Positions 12,310 through 23,150 of a stretch of DNA of 64,000 bases are shown one piece after another. The notes below the pieces were generated by a model that saw nothing but the letters and a program-made list of their open reading frames with translations, did no database searches and was not told the DNA's origin. Source of the stretch: Labyrinthula sp. Ha (lineage: Eukaryota; Sar; Bigyra; Labyrinthulida; Labyrinthulaceae); NCBI GenBank assembly GCA_015227615.1, contig JAALGZ010000011.1, forward strand, positions 1,054,001 to 1,118,000, written 5' to 3'. How positions within the stretch are numbered: the stretch's first letter is position 1; every line of letters starts with the position of its first letter. The translations under genes were made by a program, and so were the position numbers.

Positions 12310-13413
12310 ATGAAAGTTTTCTACTTTAGTGATCCAGTGCACGAAACGACTGTTGTCGTGACTGATGAGACCTGGTTTCCAGGAAAGAAGCAGGTTAAAT
12401 GGACTGATTCATCGTCTCCTATAACATTATTGCCAGTTGGTGATCCATCGACTGATAACTTGAAAATAAATTTCAGAACAAATAATATTTCACCAAAGGA
12501 AATTAAAATATTGTTGGACCAGTTAAAAAGTTCTTTTCGCAAGACTATGTTTGGGATATACTCTCTTGAGAACACAGGTATGGTTATTTATCTCTTGAAA
12601 GAACTATTACAAAAATATAAAATTATTGACGGAGTTGCTATTAGAAATCAAACCATATTCAAAGTATCAACTAAAGATGTTTCCAATTTAATTATGATCT
12701 TTGAAAAGATTAGTGTTTCAAATGTTCTCTCACAAACCACGTTAAGAGTACCTCAAAAACAATTCCTTTCAAACTTCACTAAGAAATCTCTTTTCAATTT
12801 TCAAGTAAGGTTCAATAATGGTGATATTTGTTCTATCGAAATGGGACTTCGATTTTGTCATATCTTTCTCCGGAAGAACCTTTTCTGCTCTCAACCCTGG
12901 AATAAACTGGTCGATCTATCTATATCAATTTCAGATAATATTCTACATCTAACATCTACATTATTGAGTTTGGAGAAAAGTTCTCTATCTACTACTTTGA
13001 GAAATATATGGATAAGTAGAGGTTCTACTTTATCTGAGAGAAATGTTGGACCAATATACGGTTTGCTGAAAATAATGCTAAAGTTTCCGCATATTTGTAG
13101 GTTCGCATTTTTGCATCAAATACATTATCCTTCTGGTTTTGCGCTGATTCCTTATATGATTGCACATGTATATATAAACTATGACCAGAACTTGGTTCAA
13201 CCTTTGGTACAAAGGGAGATGTTATTTGATTTAGGAAAGCATCCGGCACTATCTAGAAAATATTTTATTGAAGTGCGCCTGCTACGCCATCTTGGGAAGC
13301 CATGTTTTAGTTCCCTACAGAGAATTCTGCTTAAGAAGGGAAGGGAAATAAATTTCACATTATCCAATGGTATAATGGAGATTCGAGAACGTGCTCTTCG
13401 CTTATTGGTGTAA
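12310..13413 (+). CDS. Orphan protein, 367 residues
   Basis: An intronless open frame of 367 residues from the first ATG (12310; MKVFYFSDPVHETTVVVTDE). It is far too long to arise by chance at this base composition. I recognise no family. It looks globular and soluble: no signal peptide, no convincing membrane helix, mixed alpha/beta composition, rich in Leu, Ile and Ser, with a basic C-terminal third (LLRHLGKPCFSSLQRILLKKGR). The frame stays open for 17 codons upstream of this ATG, so an upstream non-ATG start or spliced exon cannot be excluded. It is divergent from the PH-VASt gene. Confidence 0.75.
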   Translation: MKVFYFSDPVHETTVVVTDETWFPGKKQVKWTDSSSPITLLPVGDPSTDNLKINFRTNNISPKEIKILLDQLKSSFRKTMFGIYSLENTGMVIYLLKELLQKYKIIDGVAIRNQTIFKVSTKDVSNLIMIFEKISVSNVLSQTTLRVPQKQFLSNFTKKSLFNFQVRFNNGDICSIEMGLRFCHIFLRKNLFCSQPWNKLVDLSISISDNILHLTSTLLSLEKSSLSTTLRNIWISRGSTLSERNVGPIYGLLKIMLKFPHICRFAFLHQIHYPSGFALIPYMIAHVYINYDQNLVQPLVQREMLFDLGKHPALSRKYFIEVRLLRHLGKPCFSSLQRILLKKGREINFTLSNGIMEIRERALRLLV

Positions 13414-15525
13414 GAGTTAGCATTTGATGTTTGAACATTGTTAGCATGGCTTATTGCCCCAAAGTTTCTATGAAAAAAGGTATTAATTTAAGACTTGCGT
13501 TTTAGATTATTCAAATTTGGCCGTTCTTGTATTTATAATATACTCGTAGTCAAGTATTTGGTGTCTGTATAATCTATGTGTGGTTTTTAGTTCAAGGCAT
13601 TGGTTGGGTCTTAAACTATAGAATTAATTAGAGACAAGAATGTATAATGTAGTAGTTTAAACCTTATCTACTGATCTGAACAAAAGGTCTTTGATTAAGT
13701 GCTTTTAAGAAGAATTTTAAAAATAAGATTTTTGTAGATTTGCTAGAGCAGAAATTAATGACGAAGCTTTTGTTCAAATATAATTTCTGACCGCGGAAAG
13801 CATACCACTCTTTTCTGATAACTTTGAAACGATCTAAAGTACTGGGAGAATACAGCTCAAATTAAGAAAACACTTGATTTTCTTGTCGCTGCTTTGATTT
13901 ACATAAATGCAACAGTTACTTCATTCTGTCCTTTTGTATATGTTGTATATTATGGTTACTTTTACCATTACCCTTGAATTCATACCTATTTCCGAAAAAA
14001 ATTAGTTTGTAGTGAAGAAAAATTGCATTCATCTGTAACTGAAATTTAAAGCCATACAGTTGTGTTTATAAGAGTCTTGATAATAAGTAGCTCATCAAAT
14101 GAGTATAGTATACTTGGTTTAGTTCATATGTACCAACTTAACCTTAAGGACCAAGTACTAAGCACATAAGTATTCATTTCTGAGACATAGCTCAATTGCA
14201 TCATAACATTTGCCGATAGATGATGTAAATTGCAATTCTTGAGAGCCTGCAGTGAGTACTATATCTACTTTGTATGTATTCTTGGATTAATGCTTTAAAG
14301 CTCTGAAGTTGGTAGTTAAGACTGTGAGACGATGTTGGAGATAACTAAATTGGGCTTAAGCTTCAAACGTCGTTTCCCATACAAAGAATGGAAAAAACTC
14401 TTTCTTGCTATAGTTGATGGTTTTATTATAGGAAGAGGATAGGTACATCTTTCAAGAACTATGATGATCAGGTATTTCTAGCTTTATATCACCAATGAAG
14501 AGAGATTTGACAATTGGAAGGTCTAATTTACTGATTCTCATTGAATTAGTATATAACAGAGAGACTATAATCTACATTCTAAATTAACTAACCTTATTGG
14601 TTCACTTGGTGATGTTCGAGAAAGTTTTCGTGAGCAGGCACAGTATGAGATACTAAAAGACTTATAAGAGGAAGTGCAGAATTCTGCAATGTTGAGTTCT
14701 TTATTGACTTACACCTAGATCAAAATTAGTATACAAAAAGGCTTACGAAGTTAAATATTTCAAAGTTGTATAAGACAACTTGACTAGACACTGATTGGCC
14801 TTGGTTGTATCTAATATTTACAAAACTAATGTTCCTTTAAGTGACAAAAGCATAAAAAAGTTTCATCTGATTTTTTCTTTTTTGGAATCATATTATGTAC
14901 AGGCTACTTTCTTGCAAATTCACAAGAAGGATATTTCCCTGGCCGAGATAATTTGGTTTTTCTCTTAGCCAAGTAAATTTATTAAAGTAGGACTATTTTC
15001 GCCTTATTTTACAGTGGCATAGTAGCTAAGCTTAAACCTTCTTAACCAGCTATTGATGTGGTTCATTAATTTGTAAATTTTTTATCTAGTTAATGAGATT
15101 TACTAAGCAACTTTATTTAATCCCTTATCAGTGACTGTATGAAGCCTGGGGTCTTTTTTTCTAATTAACCCTCTTGTCTTGAAGATAATTAATTGGCGCA
15201 AAACCTATCTTTAATTGAGCTACACGTATCGTGAAAACAGCTTGTTGCTTTTAAATTATTCGCTCTCTTAATAAGATTCGGAGAATTATAGTTCTATAAT
15301 TGGCATTTATTTTAGATTCTTAGTTGTGCTTTTTTCAAATTTAACTGTTTCTAACTTCTCATCAGATATGACTTCAACCTTCTAAGTTGTTTCTACCATT
15401 GTTTTCCATGAAGGGATTAAGAAAAATAATTCAGCTAACTTAATTACCAATATAACAAATGTTGCCACTAATTTTAATATCAATATGTATTCTAAGAGTA
15501 CCAGATGAATCTAATACCTCTAGTT
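13414..15525. other. Gene-poor AT-rich stretch left of the hAT-like element
   Basis: About 2.1 kb with no coding frame above background, no RNA gene and no low-complexity array that I can see. Confidence 0.6.
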
Positions 15526-15533
15526 GCTCTATA
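15526..15533. repeat. Left 8-bp target-site duplication
   Basis: gctctata, identical to 16152-16159, immediately outside the left terminal repeat of the hAT-like element. Confidence 0.75.
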
Positions 15534-16151
15534 TAGGCCTCGGATTTGATATATTCATATTTTTTCAATAAGAAAATTCCCTATATTTTTCTTATTGATT
15601 GATTATGATACTTTCCAAATTAGTTTGATTGTTTATTGATAATCAAATAATAATCAAAAATAAATTGGACCAGATAGTCTTGGGCCGAGTAGTAAAATGG
15701 CTCTATATTCCATTTTGCCATCCTATGGAATTCTCCTAAACATGGGGCATATGACTAGAGTTCCTCAACCATAGAACCGTATTTTACCGTAATAAGCCCA
15801 TTCGCCAAATCTGTACTGAGCTAGTGCCATAGCACGGATCTTACCGTTATATTGCGGAATAGTTTTTTGTTAAAAAACCCTACATATGACTCTGATGCAT
15901 TCTATTGCTGGCTATTCCCAGACCAAATAGTCTTGCTCTATGGTTTTTGGTGCGGTGCATACGTAAGATATACGTTGCGGGGACCTCAGTTCTAAGGCCA
16001 TGTGACCAAATTAATTATTGATAATCAATTGATAATTAGAATAAAATCAGAATAATTTAATAAGAATTAAGAAAACAATTCTCTTATTGATGATCAGAAT
16101 CAACATGATAATCAAATAATTATTCGTAATTTTTATCAAATCCCGTCCTTA
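15534..16151. mobile_element. hAT-like non-autonomous DNA transposon (MITE), 618 bp
   Basis: The element is bracketed by an exact 8-bp direct repeat, gctctata, at 15526-15533 and 16152-16159, the target-site length of hAT transposons. Its ends are imperfect inverted repeats: taggcctcggatttgata on the left and, reverse-complemented, taaggacgggatttgata on the right (13 of 18 matching); the right end fits the hAT consensus YARNG. Subterminal regions of ~120 bp are AT-rich and related as imperfect inverted copies; ttattgataatcaa occurs at 15633 and 16015. The ~350-bp core is clearly GC-richer, contains hairpins such as aaaatgg/ccatttt (15694-15716), and a 14-of-15-bp direct repeat gaccagatagtcttg/gaccaaatagtcttg (15668, 15921). 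There is no transposase frame, so it would have moved in trans. Confidence 0.75.
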
Positions 16152-16159
16152 GCTCTATA
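16152..16159. repeat. Right 8-bp target-site duplication
   Basis: gctctata, identical to 15526-15533, immediately outside the right terminal repeat of the hAT-like element. Confidence 0.75.
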
Positions 16160-17878
16160 AGATACTAAGATCATGCTGCTGCACTTTCCAGTCTTTTTTA
16201 TTATTGTTTCTCATTTAATTGTCACATCTAGGTAAATTTCAAGATACTGTTTTTCCTTGAGGGATAATTGGTTCTTTGCTTGTTTAGATGGTTCAATTCT
16301 TATTAATTTAGTTGCAAGAGATGTCATGTAGTTACACCTGTTGAGTATTTAATAGTCTTTGCCCAGTACTTTTAACTTAAACATTAACAAAAAATCGGGG
16401 GGAAATAAATACATATATTAAATCCTAACTCTAAATTAATACTGAAATAACACAAATTCAGCTATTGGGTTAGTAGAAACCGCTTTTCTTTATACATGTA
16501 ACGCAGGTTCTATCTGAGATTTATTTTGAAGTTTGGATCTCCTATGCAGTTTCGTATTTTGACTTTCGTTTTCATTGAGAGGATTTTGGGTGAAGTAAGC
16601 GTAATCTTACATCATTTAATTATTTTTTAAGAATTCATTTAAAGGTGCTCTGAATCCCATTTCTGTGAGAATTTCTTGTTCCTTTATGTTTGAATAAAAG
16701 AAGTATTTTGGTTTGCTGTTATGAATGAAGATAGTATCGTATATGATAACTCTAGACCGGTCTTTTATTATTATGCTCCAATTGATGAGCTTTCATTGCA
16801 CAAATGAATAAAGAAGGTATTTATCTTAATCTATCGGAAAGAGTCATCAAGTAGTCCGGCATTCAAGGCTAAGGAGAAAATACTAACAAGAGCACTAGGC
16901 GATGAATTGTTTTGGTTGAGGCTACCTTCAAAGAGGAGCAAGTCGATCCAAAGTCTATATTTGCATGAGGGAGTCATGAGAGCGAAATAAACTCTTTTAA
17001 TACTTACTGAAGTCTTAAGAAACTTAGCATTAATTATTTAAGTCTAAATACTCGTAAATAGTCCCTCTATTCTTATTTTGTGGCTTGCTGTTAGCTTTGC
17101 TCATATTGTTGTTGTTTTTCTATGATTCTGTCCCCAAATTGGCTATACCTCAGTTTCCAAAATATATACCTACGATTATCATTAAATTACTTGATACTAA
17201 TATGGTAATTAATAGCAGATTATTATAAACAATATGCATAAACATTGAACCATGCATGAGATCTTCAGAAACTGAGGCACATAGACTCATTATAAACATA
17301 TAAACACAAAAAAACAAATTTAACAATTTATTCAACTTTATATTGGAGCAACGCCAGGGTAATTCTTCGCAATAGAAAATTATGGTCTAGGTTCCAAATT
17401 GTAATGAACATATATAATTCGTTCAAGTATTGTAATTATTTTGCTTAGTCTTTTCTTATGGAACCGACACCTTAACTACGTGAAAAAGTATATGGCGAAA
17501 ATCAGTTACTTTCCTATCAATTATATTAACAATGACATCTCATTTTCGCTTGGAATTTTTGAAAGTAGACGTATCTACCTAATATCCACAAATGTTGCGC
17601 AGCTATTCTTCTGACCACAAATTCTAAGATCATAAAGATTAGCATAAGAAAAAAATATGTAACAAAGAAACCAAGATACTTTCTTTTCACATATCAAGAT
17701 GTCTGTTTTCATTTATATACAGATCTGCTACCTTGTATAGAGGAATCTCATTCTTGCCTTACTAAACTAGCAGCATAATGCAAATTGAGACTTGCCCAAA
17801 ATATGAGACAAACCGAGTTTTCCAAAGATAGAAAAAAAACAGTGTTGAACAGAAAGATAAGTCACATTTGTAAACAAC
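16160..17878. other. Gene-poor AT-rich stretch upstream of the V-ATPase A gene
   Basis: About 1.7 kb without a supported gene. A 61-codon hydrophobic minus-strand frame at 17150-17335 is within what chance gives here. The last few hundred bases should hold the promoter of the V-ATPase A gene. Confidence 0.55.
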
Positions 17879-19880
17879 ATGACTGATCCAGACAAAGAGA
17901 GCAACTATGGCTACGTTCTTCGTGTTTCAGGTCCGCGTAAATTATTTAAATTTTCTGTTGTGATACACATCTTTAAGCTTATAGTCGAGCACAAAATCTA
18001 AAGGCATTTAAAAATCTAAATTACTCTTTTAGTTGTTGTTGGGGCAAAGATGGGAGGTTCAGCTATGTATGAACTGGTTAGAGTTGGAACACAGCTGCTT
18101 GTCGGAGAAATTATTAAACTTGAGGGTGATACTGCTTCTATTCAAGTTTACGAAGATACATCTGGCCTTGTTGTAGGTGATCCAATCTTGCGCACAAACG
18201 CTCCTCTTTCACTGGAACTTGGTCCAGGTAAAATATTGTTCTAAGTTTTATTTTCAGGAATTATGAACAACATTTTTGATGGGATTCAAAGACCTCTGGA
18301 ACAGATTCAGAAGGAAAGTACATCAGTTGGCGGTGTCTTTATCGACAAGGGGATTACATGTAACGCTCTAGATAGAACTAAGACCTGGGATTTCAAAAGC
18401 AGAGGGTTAAAGGTGGGTGATATAGTCTCTGGGGGAGATGTACTTGGTTCAGTCTTCGAAAATGAGATTGTTTCTGAACACAAAGTTCTCGTTCCACCAA
18501 ATATTTCAGGAAAGATTGTTGAAGTTTACGCTGAAGGCTCACAGAATATGAACATTAAAGAACAAGTATGCTGTGTGGAGGATGTAAATGGAAAGAAACA
18601 TAATTTGACTCTTATGCACGAGTGGCCTGTCAGAAAAGCAAGGCCTGTTGCTGAAAAACTGGCTGGTAATCATGCTCTTATTACTGGGCAGAGGGTCATT
18701 GATACTCTATTTCCATCAGTTTTGGGTGGAACTTGTGCAGTCCCTGGAGCTTTTGGTTGTGGAAAGACTGTTATTTCTCAAGCGTTGGCCAAGTACTCCA
18801 ATACAGGAGCCGTAATCTATGTTGGTACATTATTGTTTTTAGTAACATTTAGGATGTGGTGAAAGAGGTAACGAAATGGCTGAAGTTCTCGCGGACTTCC
18901 CTGAACTGACAACTGAAGTGAATGGGAAGAAACTACCTGTGATGCTTCGAACCTGCTTGGTCGCGAATACCAGTAATATGCCTGTAGCTGCAAGAGAGGC
19001 TTCTATTTATACAGGAATCACATTAGCAGAATACTATAGAGATATGGGAATTGATGTTGCTATGATGGCTGATTCTACGTCTCGATGGGCAGAGGCGCTA
19101 AGAGAGTTGTCAGGACGTTTAGGAGAAATGCCTGCAGATTCCGGGTACCCAGCTTACCTGGGGGCAAGATTGGCAGCTTTTTATGAGCGTGCTGGAAGAG
19201 TTAGCTGCTTAGGAAGTCCAGATCGTGAAGGTAGTATCACTGTGGTCGGAGCAGTATCTCCACCAGGTGGAGATTTTAGTGACCCAGTGACAAGTGCTAC
19301 ACTGGGTATTGTGCAAGTTTTTTGGGGTTTAGACAAGAAATTGGCTCAGAGAAAGCACTTTCCAAGTGTTAATTGGAACATTAGTTACACGAAATATATG
19401 CAAGTTCTTGGACCAATGTTTGAAACCATCGCTCCTCAATATACAGGCTTGCAGAATTCAGTAAAAAGGGTTCTTGCAGAAGAGACTTCTCTGGCAGAAA
19501 TAGTGCAACTGGTTGGTAAGGATTCGCTGTCTGAGGACCAAAAGGTTACTTTGGAAGTTGCTCGTATTATTAGGGAGGATTTCCTGCAGCAAAATGCTTT
19601 TAGTGATTATGATTACACTTGCCCACTTCCAAAATCTGTGGCCATTATGGATGCTATTGTACATTTTCATGATGAAGCGCAAAAAGTTATCGCAGAGACA
19701 GCTACATCTGATAGGAAAGTAACCTGGGCTCAAGTGAGGAATACACTTGGAAAATTGATAGTCAAGACAACTGAGCTGAAGTTTATTGATCCTAAATCAC
19801 CACCTGCAGCAATTAAAGATCAGGTTGAACAATTGAAACAGCAAATCTCTGCAGGCTTTGAAGAAATGAGACAAGATTAA
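17879..19880 (+). CDS. V-type H+-ATPase catalytic subunit A
   Basis: This is the catalytic V1 subunit, which hydrolyses ATP to drive proton pumping into endomembrane compartments. Exons are 17879-17936, 18033-18227, 18258-18824 and 18853-19880; introns are 96, 30 and 28 nt. The spliced product is 615 residues, the usual length. It begins [20 protein letters not shown] and contains the family landmarks: [14 protein letters not shown], the P-loop GAFGCGKT at about residues 248-255, [38 protein letters not shown] and the C-terminal helical domain. Every junction restores the conserved sequence, so the structure is secure. The first intron, 58 nt after the ATG, is three times longer than the others. 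A V-ATPase proteolipid gene lies 2.6 kb downstream on the same strand. Confidence 0.97.
17937..18032 (+). other. Long (96-nt) first intron of the V-ATPase A gene
   Basis: Starts gtaaat and ends cttttag, phase 1, 58 nt after the start codon. It is one of only two introns here well above ~32 nt; the other is the first intron of the V-ATPase c gene. I see no convincing snoRNA boxes in it. Confidence 0.85.
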
Positions 19881-19996
19881 GCTGCAATACTTCATCGAAT
19901 GATAAAACTTAAATTCACGTGAAACTTTGCAGTTATTTTTGGCGACATTTGTATCTATTCGTTAGGAATAAACTTGAGAGATTTTCTTTGGTGAGA

Positions 19997-22114
19997 ATGT
20001 TCAATGCATGCTTTGGTCGCAGGAACAATGAGGATGAGACTAGCAGAAGAAAAAAAGTTTCATTCCAACTTGGTCACAAACCCTCTCTAGGTCACAGGTT
20101 AAGCACCCCAAGATTGGAGCGATCACAAAGTTCCAGAGGTACGAAGATTTTTGCCTTCTTAAGAGAATTACCTTTTGTGCAGGACTTAGAGCTTAACAAA
20201 CTGGAGTTAAGAGATTTCAAAACAATGTTTGAAGTTTTGAAACTTTCTCCTGGTGAGTTTGTAGTGAGTAAGGGAGATCCCGCAACCGATCTCTACTTTG
20301 TAGTGAAAGGAAATATCTTTTCTAACCAGATCATGACATCCCCAAATCCAGACGCCAAAGTGCAACTTGGATGTGGGTACAAGGAGCACGGTCCCGGTTC
20401 CCTTTTTGCCCATGAAGAGTTTAAGTACGATATTCCTTTAATGAAAACCTACCAGGTGAAATCTGGTGATGCGCAAGAGCATTCAGGAAAAGCTACTTTA
20501 CTTAAGGTTTCATTCGAAAGTTTTGAGCATTTTTCCAGCTCTATAAAATTAAAGTATTTGAGTAAGGCAAGAGCCATGCTTCTAGTAACCAGATTTACAG
20601 AGTACATTGAAAAATCAGTGCATCGTGATTTAGTAGAAACCTTGCAGATAATCATCCCTCCGTGGCAGAAAGTGGGAAAGAAGCAACTCTTCTTCGTAGA
20701 AGGAAATTGCACATTAACACATGTTGCAATGGATACCAGTATTTTCTTATAATTTTTATGAATAGAGCTTGATGAAATGGTAGATGAAGAAACCTTACCC
20801 ATTCTATGGCATGGTCAGATTATTGAGCTAGTCGAGGATAAGGTATGTCGAAAAATAAGGGAAACAGTGAAAAATAAGCTTCATTTAGTTCTACAACCTG
20901 AGAAACTCCTGCAGCTTGCAGATCCAAGTCAAAAGCATGAGGAAAAAGTCAACAGCACCCTAATTGTCAAAGGTGGAAGCTATCTTATAAACTTGCACAT
21001 TGAGAAGGAAAATGCCAGTACTGTTTTCTCAAGCACTGTGCTGAGGGATCTGTTTGTCCAGATTGAAGACATGATATATAAACAAAATGCTGCGATTGAC
21101 TTGTTTAGTAATGTTCAGTTTCTAACTGGATTACCTCCTCATAAATTAAGGAATTTGGCTTTTAGTGCAAATTTCAGAAAAATTAGACCAGGAGAAAAAA
21201 TAATTAGAGAAGGAGATGAGTTAAATCAGAATCAAAGAAAATTTTACGTAATCAACAGCGGCACAATGAAGGTCGAAAACACTGTCAAGTTAAAATCAGA
21301 CATTCACCAAAAACTTGCTACTCTTTCTCGAGGCAAGTATTTCGGAGAAGTGAGCATGCTTTCAAGCGAACAGGTTGAACGAGTCTCTGCAACAGTTTTA
21401 AATGCAGAATCTACTCCAGGCTCAGTTTTTGAGCTTGATCGTGAAACCTTTAATCAATGCTTTTTGTCTGAACCCTCTCTTGCAGCTGACATTGGACTCA
21501 AAGTCTTGGGATCAAGTTGTAATTTATTACATGTGTTGCATCATGAAGTAGCCAAGAAAGCATTTACAAAGTTTTGTGCCGAGGAGTTTGCCAGTGAGAA
21601 CTGCAACTTCTTTTTTCAAATTGAAAACCTGCATCTGCTGAGACATACCTTTGATGAAACCTACCATGAAGCCTCAACATTAAGAAAGAAGCACATTGAG
21701 CTCAATGAAATTTTGAAGGAGAGATCAAATGATATATATGCTAGATTCATTGATGAACAAAAAGCTCCTGACATGATAAATATAGATTCAAAGCAGCGAC
21801 TAGCTATTAGAGAAGCGTTTGAAGACGATGCGTTGACATTGGAAACATTTAATGAAGCCAGGGAGGAGATTTATCATCTAATGGAACGAGACAACTTTGC
21901 AAGGTTCAAAGCAACACTTGAGTTTAAGACGATCTTAAAAATAGTTGGACCACTAACCCACAGCTCTGAGCAAACTAAACTTCTCGCTTTTCAAAATGTA
22001 GAAAAAAATTTGGATGCAGCAACGAAGAAACACAGAATTGATGCTGCAACTCTGCAAAATGAGTTAAATGGTAAAGCTTTAAAGCCTGTAAATATTAAAA
22101 TATCGCGTATTTAA
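19997..22114 (+). CDS. Cyclic-nucleotide-binding and RGS domain protein
   Basis: A 696-residue protein from exons 19997-20738 and 20766-22114 with a 27-nt intron. Residues ~50-200 form a cyclic-nucleotide-binding-like domain (FEVLKLSPGEFVVSKGDPATDLYFVVKG). A second, better one spans ~356-486 (KIRPGEKIIREGDE, GKYFGEVSMLSSEQVERVSATV, where the phosphate-binding cassette normally lies). Residues ~501-636 are an RGS domain: FCAEEFASENCNFFFQIENL, a central FIDEQKAPDMINID, and TFNEAREEIYHLMERDNFARF. RGS domains speed GTP hydrolysis by G-alpha subunits, so the protein probably couples cAMP or cGMP to G-protein shut-off. There are no membrane helices. The first ATG in frame is 19997, 116 bp after the V-ATPase A stop; the frame also stays open from GTG 19919. 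The stop is 26 bp from the convergent small gene. Confidence 0.88.
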
Positions 22115-22140
22115 TAACATAAGCATTATGATATGAAACT

Positions 22141-22335
22141 CTACTTGTATGCTCGGTTGAAATCTAAGGCAGTTAACAGGTGCTTAATTCTATACTCCAG
22201 TTTCTCAATTTTCAGCTTTAATTCTTCATTCTTTTTTATGAGTTCTTTAGAACCTTCTTCTTTCTTGGAGGAAGAAAGGATTTCTAGCGCTTTAATCCTT
22301 TGCTCAAGATATTCAAACTTATCCTTCGAGTTCAT
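22141..22335 (-). CDS. Small coiled-coil protein, 64 residues
   Basis: A 64-residue ATG-started frame rich in Lys, Glu and Leu with clear heptad spacing (FEYLEQRIKALEIL ... EELKLKIEKLEYRIKHLLTAL). The composition differs from chance frames in this AT-rich DNA, which favour Phe, Ile, Asn and Tyr. It fills the gap between the cNMP-RGS gene (convergent, 26 bp) and the V-ATPase c gene (divergent, 99 bp between starts), the spacing real genes show here. The family is not recognised; it may be a subunit of a larger coiled-coil complex. Confidence 0.6.
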   Translation of the reverse strand: MNSKDKFEYLEQRIKALEILSSSKKEEGSKELIKKNEELKLKIEKLEYRIKHLLTALDFNRAYK

Positions 22336-22434
22336 CCTTTATCTACAACCAATCAAAAAAGAATTTAAACCAATCAGAAACGATCAAAAGCCGTAACTGA
22401 TTGAAGAAACAAAACAAGTCACAATTAAAACAAA

Positions 22435-23042
22435 ATGTCTGAAATAACTGATCGTGGTCCATCTGCATACTTTTTTGGCTACAGTACATGTTCTTATGAT
22501 AATATATTTTTTCACTTTCAAAATGCCTTTTCTTGACGTTGTTTTCTCTTGGTTTACCATTTCTTTCTTTCTTGGTTCTAATCTTACTTTTTAGTGGGAG
22601 CTGCAAGTGCGTTGGTGTTTGCAAATCTTGGTTCTGCTTATGGTACAGCTAAAGCAGGTGTTGGAATTATGTCCATGGGAGTTATGAATCCTGATTTGGT
22701 GATCAAGAACATTCTCCCTGTTATTATGGCAGGTATCCTAGGGATCTACGGACTGATTGTTGCAATCATCATTAACGGAGAAGGTACTCTGCATTGTTTT
22801 TGTTATTTCTAGTTGGCGAGGAATATGATTATGCAAGTGGATTCAAATCCTTGGCTGCAGGATTGTGCTGTGGAATAAGCGGATTAGGTGCTGGTATGGC
22901 GATTGGTATCGTTGGTGATGCAGGTGTAAGAGCAGTCGGCCAACAGCCTAAGCTTTATGTTGGTATGGTGCTTATCTTAATTTTTGGTGAAGCTCTTGCT
23001 TTGTACGGATTGATTGTGGCACTAGTTCTATCCACTTCGTAA
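22435..23042 (+). CDS. V-type H+-ATPase proteolipid subunit c
   Basis: This membrane rotor subunit of the V-ATPase carries the proton-binding carboxylate. Exons are 22435-22483, 22595-22783 and 22813-23042; introns are 111 and 29 nt. The product is 155 residues, the family norm, with four membrane helices. Splicing rebuilds [21 protein letters not shown] at the first junction. Helix 4 reads [19 protein letters not shown], with the essential Glu in FGE, and the C-terminus is [10 protein letters not shown]. As in the V-ATPase A gene, the first intron is long, phase 1 and close to the start codon (49 nt in). It is divergent from the small coiled-coil gene and convergent with the TPS-like gene (108 bp). 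Confidence 0.96.
22484..22594 (+). other. Long (111-nt) first intron of the V-ATPase c gene
   Basis: Starts gtacat and ends tttttag, phase 1, strongly T-rich in its second half. It parallels the long first intron of the V-ATPase A gene in position and phase. Confidence 0.85.
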
Positions 23043-23150
23043 AACTGGTTGATCTGCATTGGGTAACCCTTAATTACCGAGTTGATGAATCCGATTAAAC
23101 TTAAACCAGAAGCTCTGAAATTGGTATTGCGGAAAAACATATTTAGACAT

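Noticed and set aside
17150-17335. 61-codon hydrophobic minus frame
   Set aside because: Length and composition are those expected from AT-rich noise; no neighbours or splice sites support it.
17937-18032. C/D snoRNA inside the long V-ATPase introns
   Set aside because: Only a loose C-box-like tgtgata is present and there is no CTGA D box, in either long intron.
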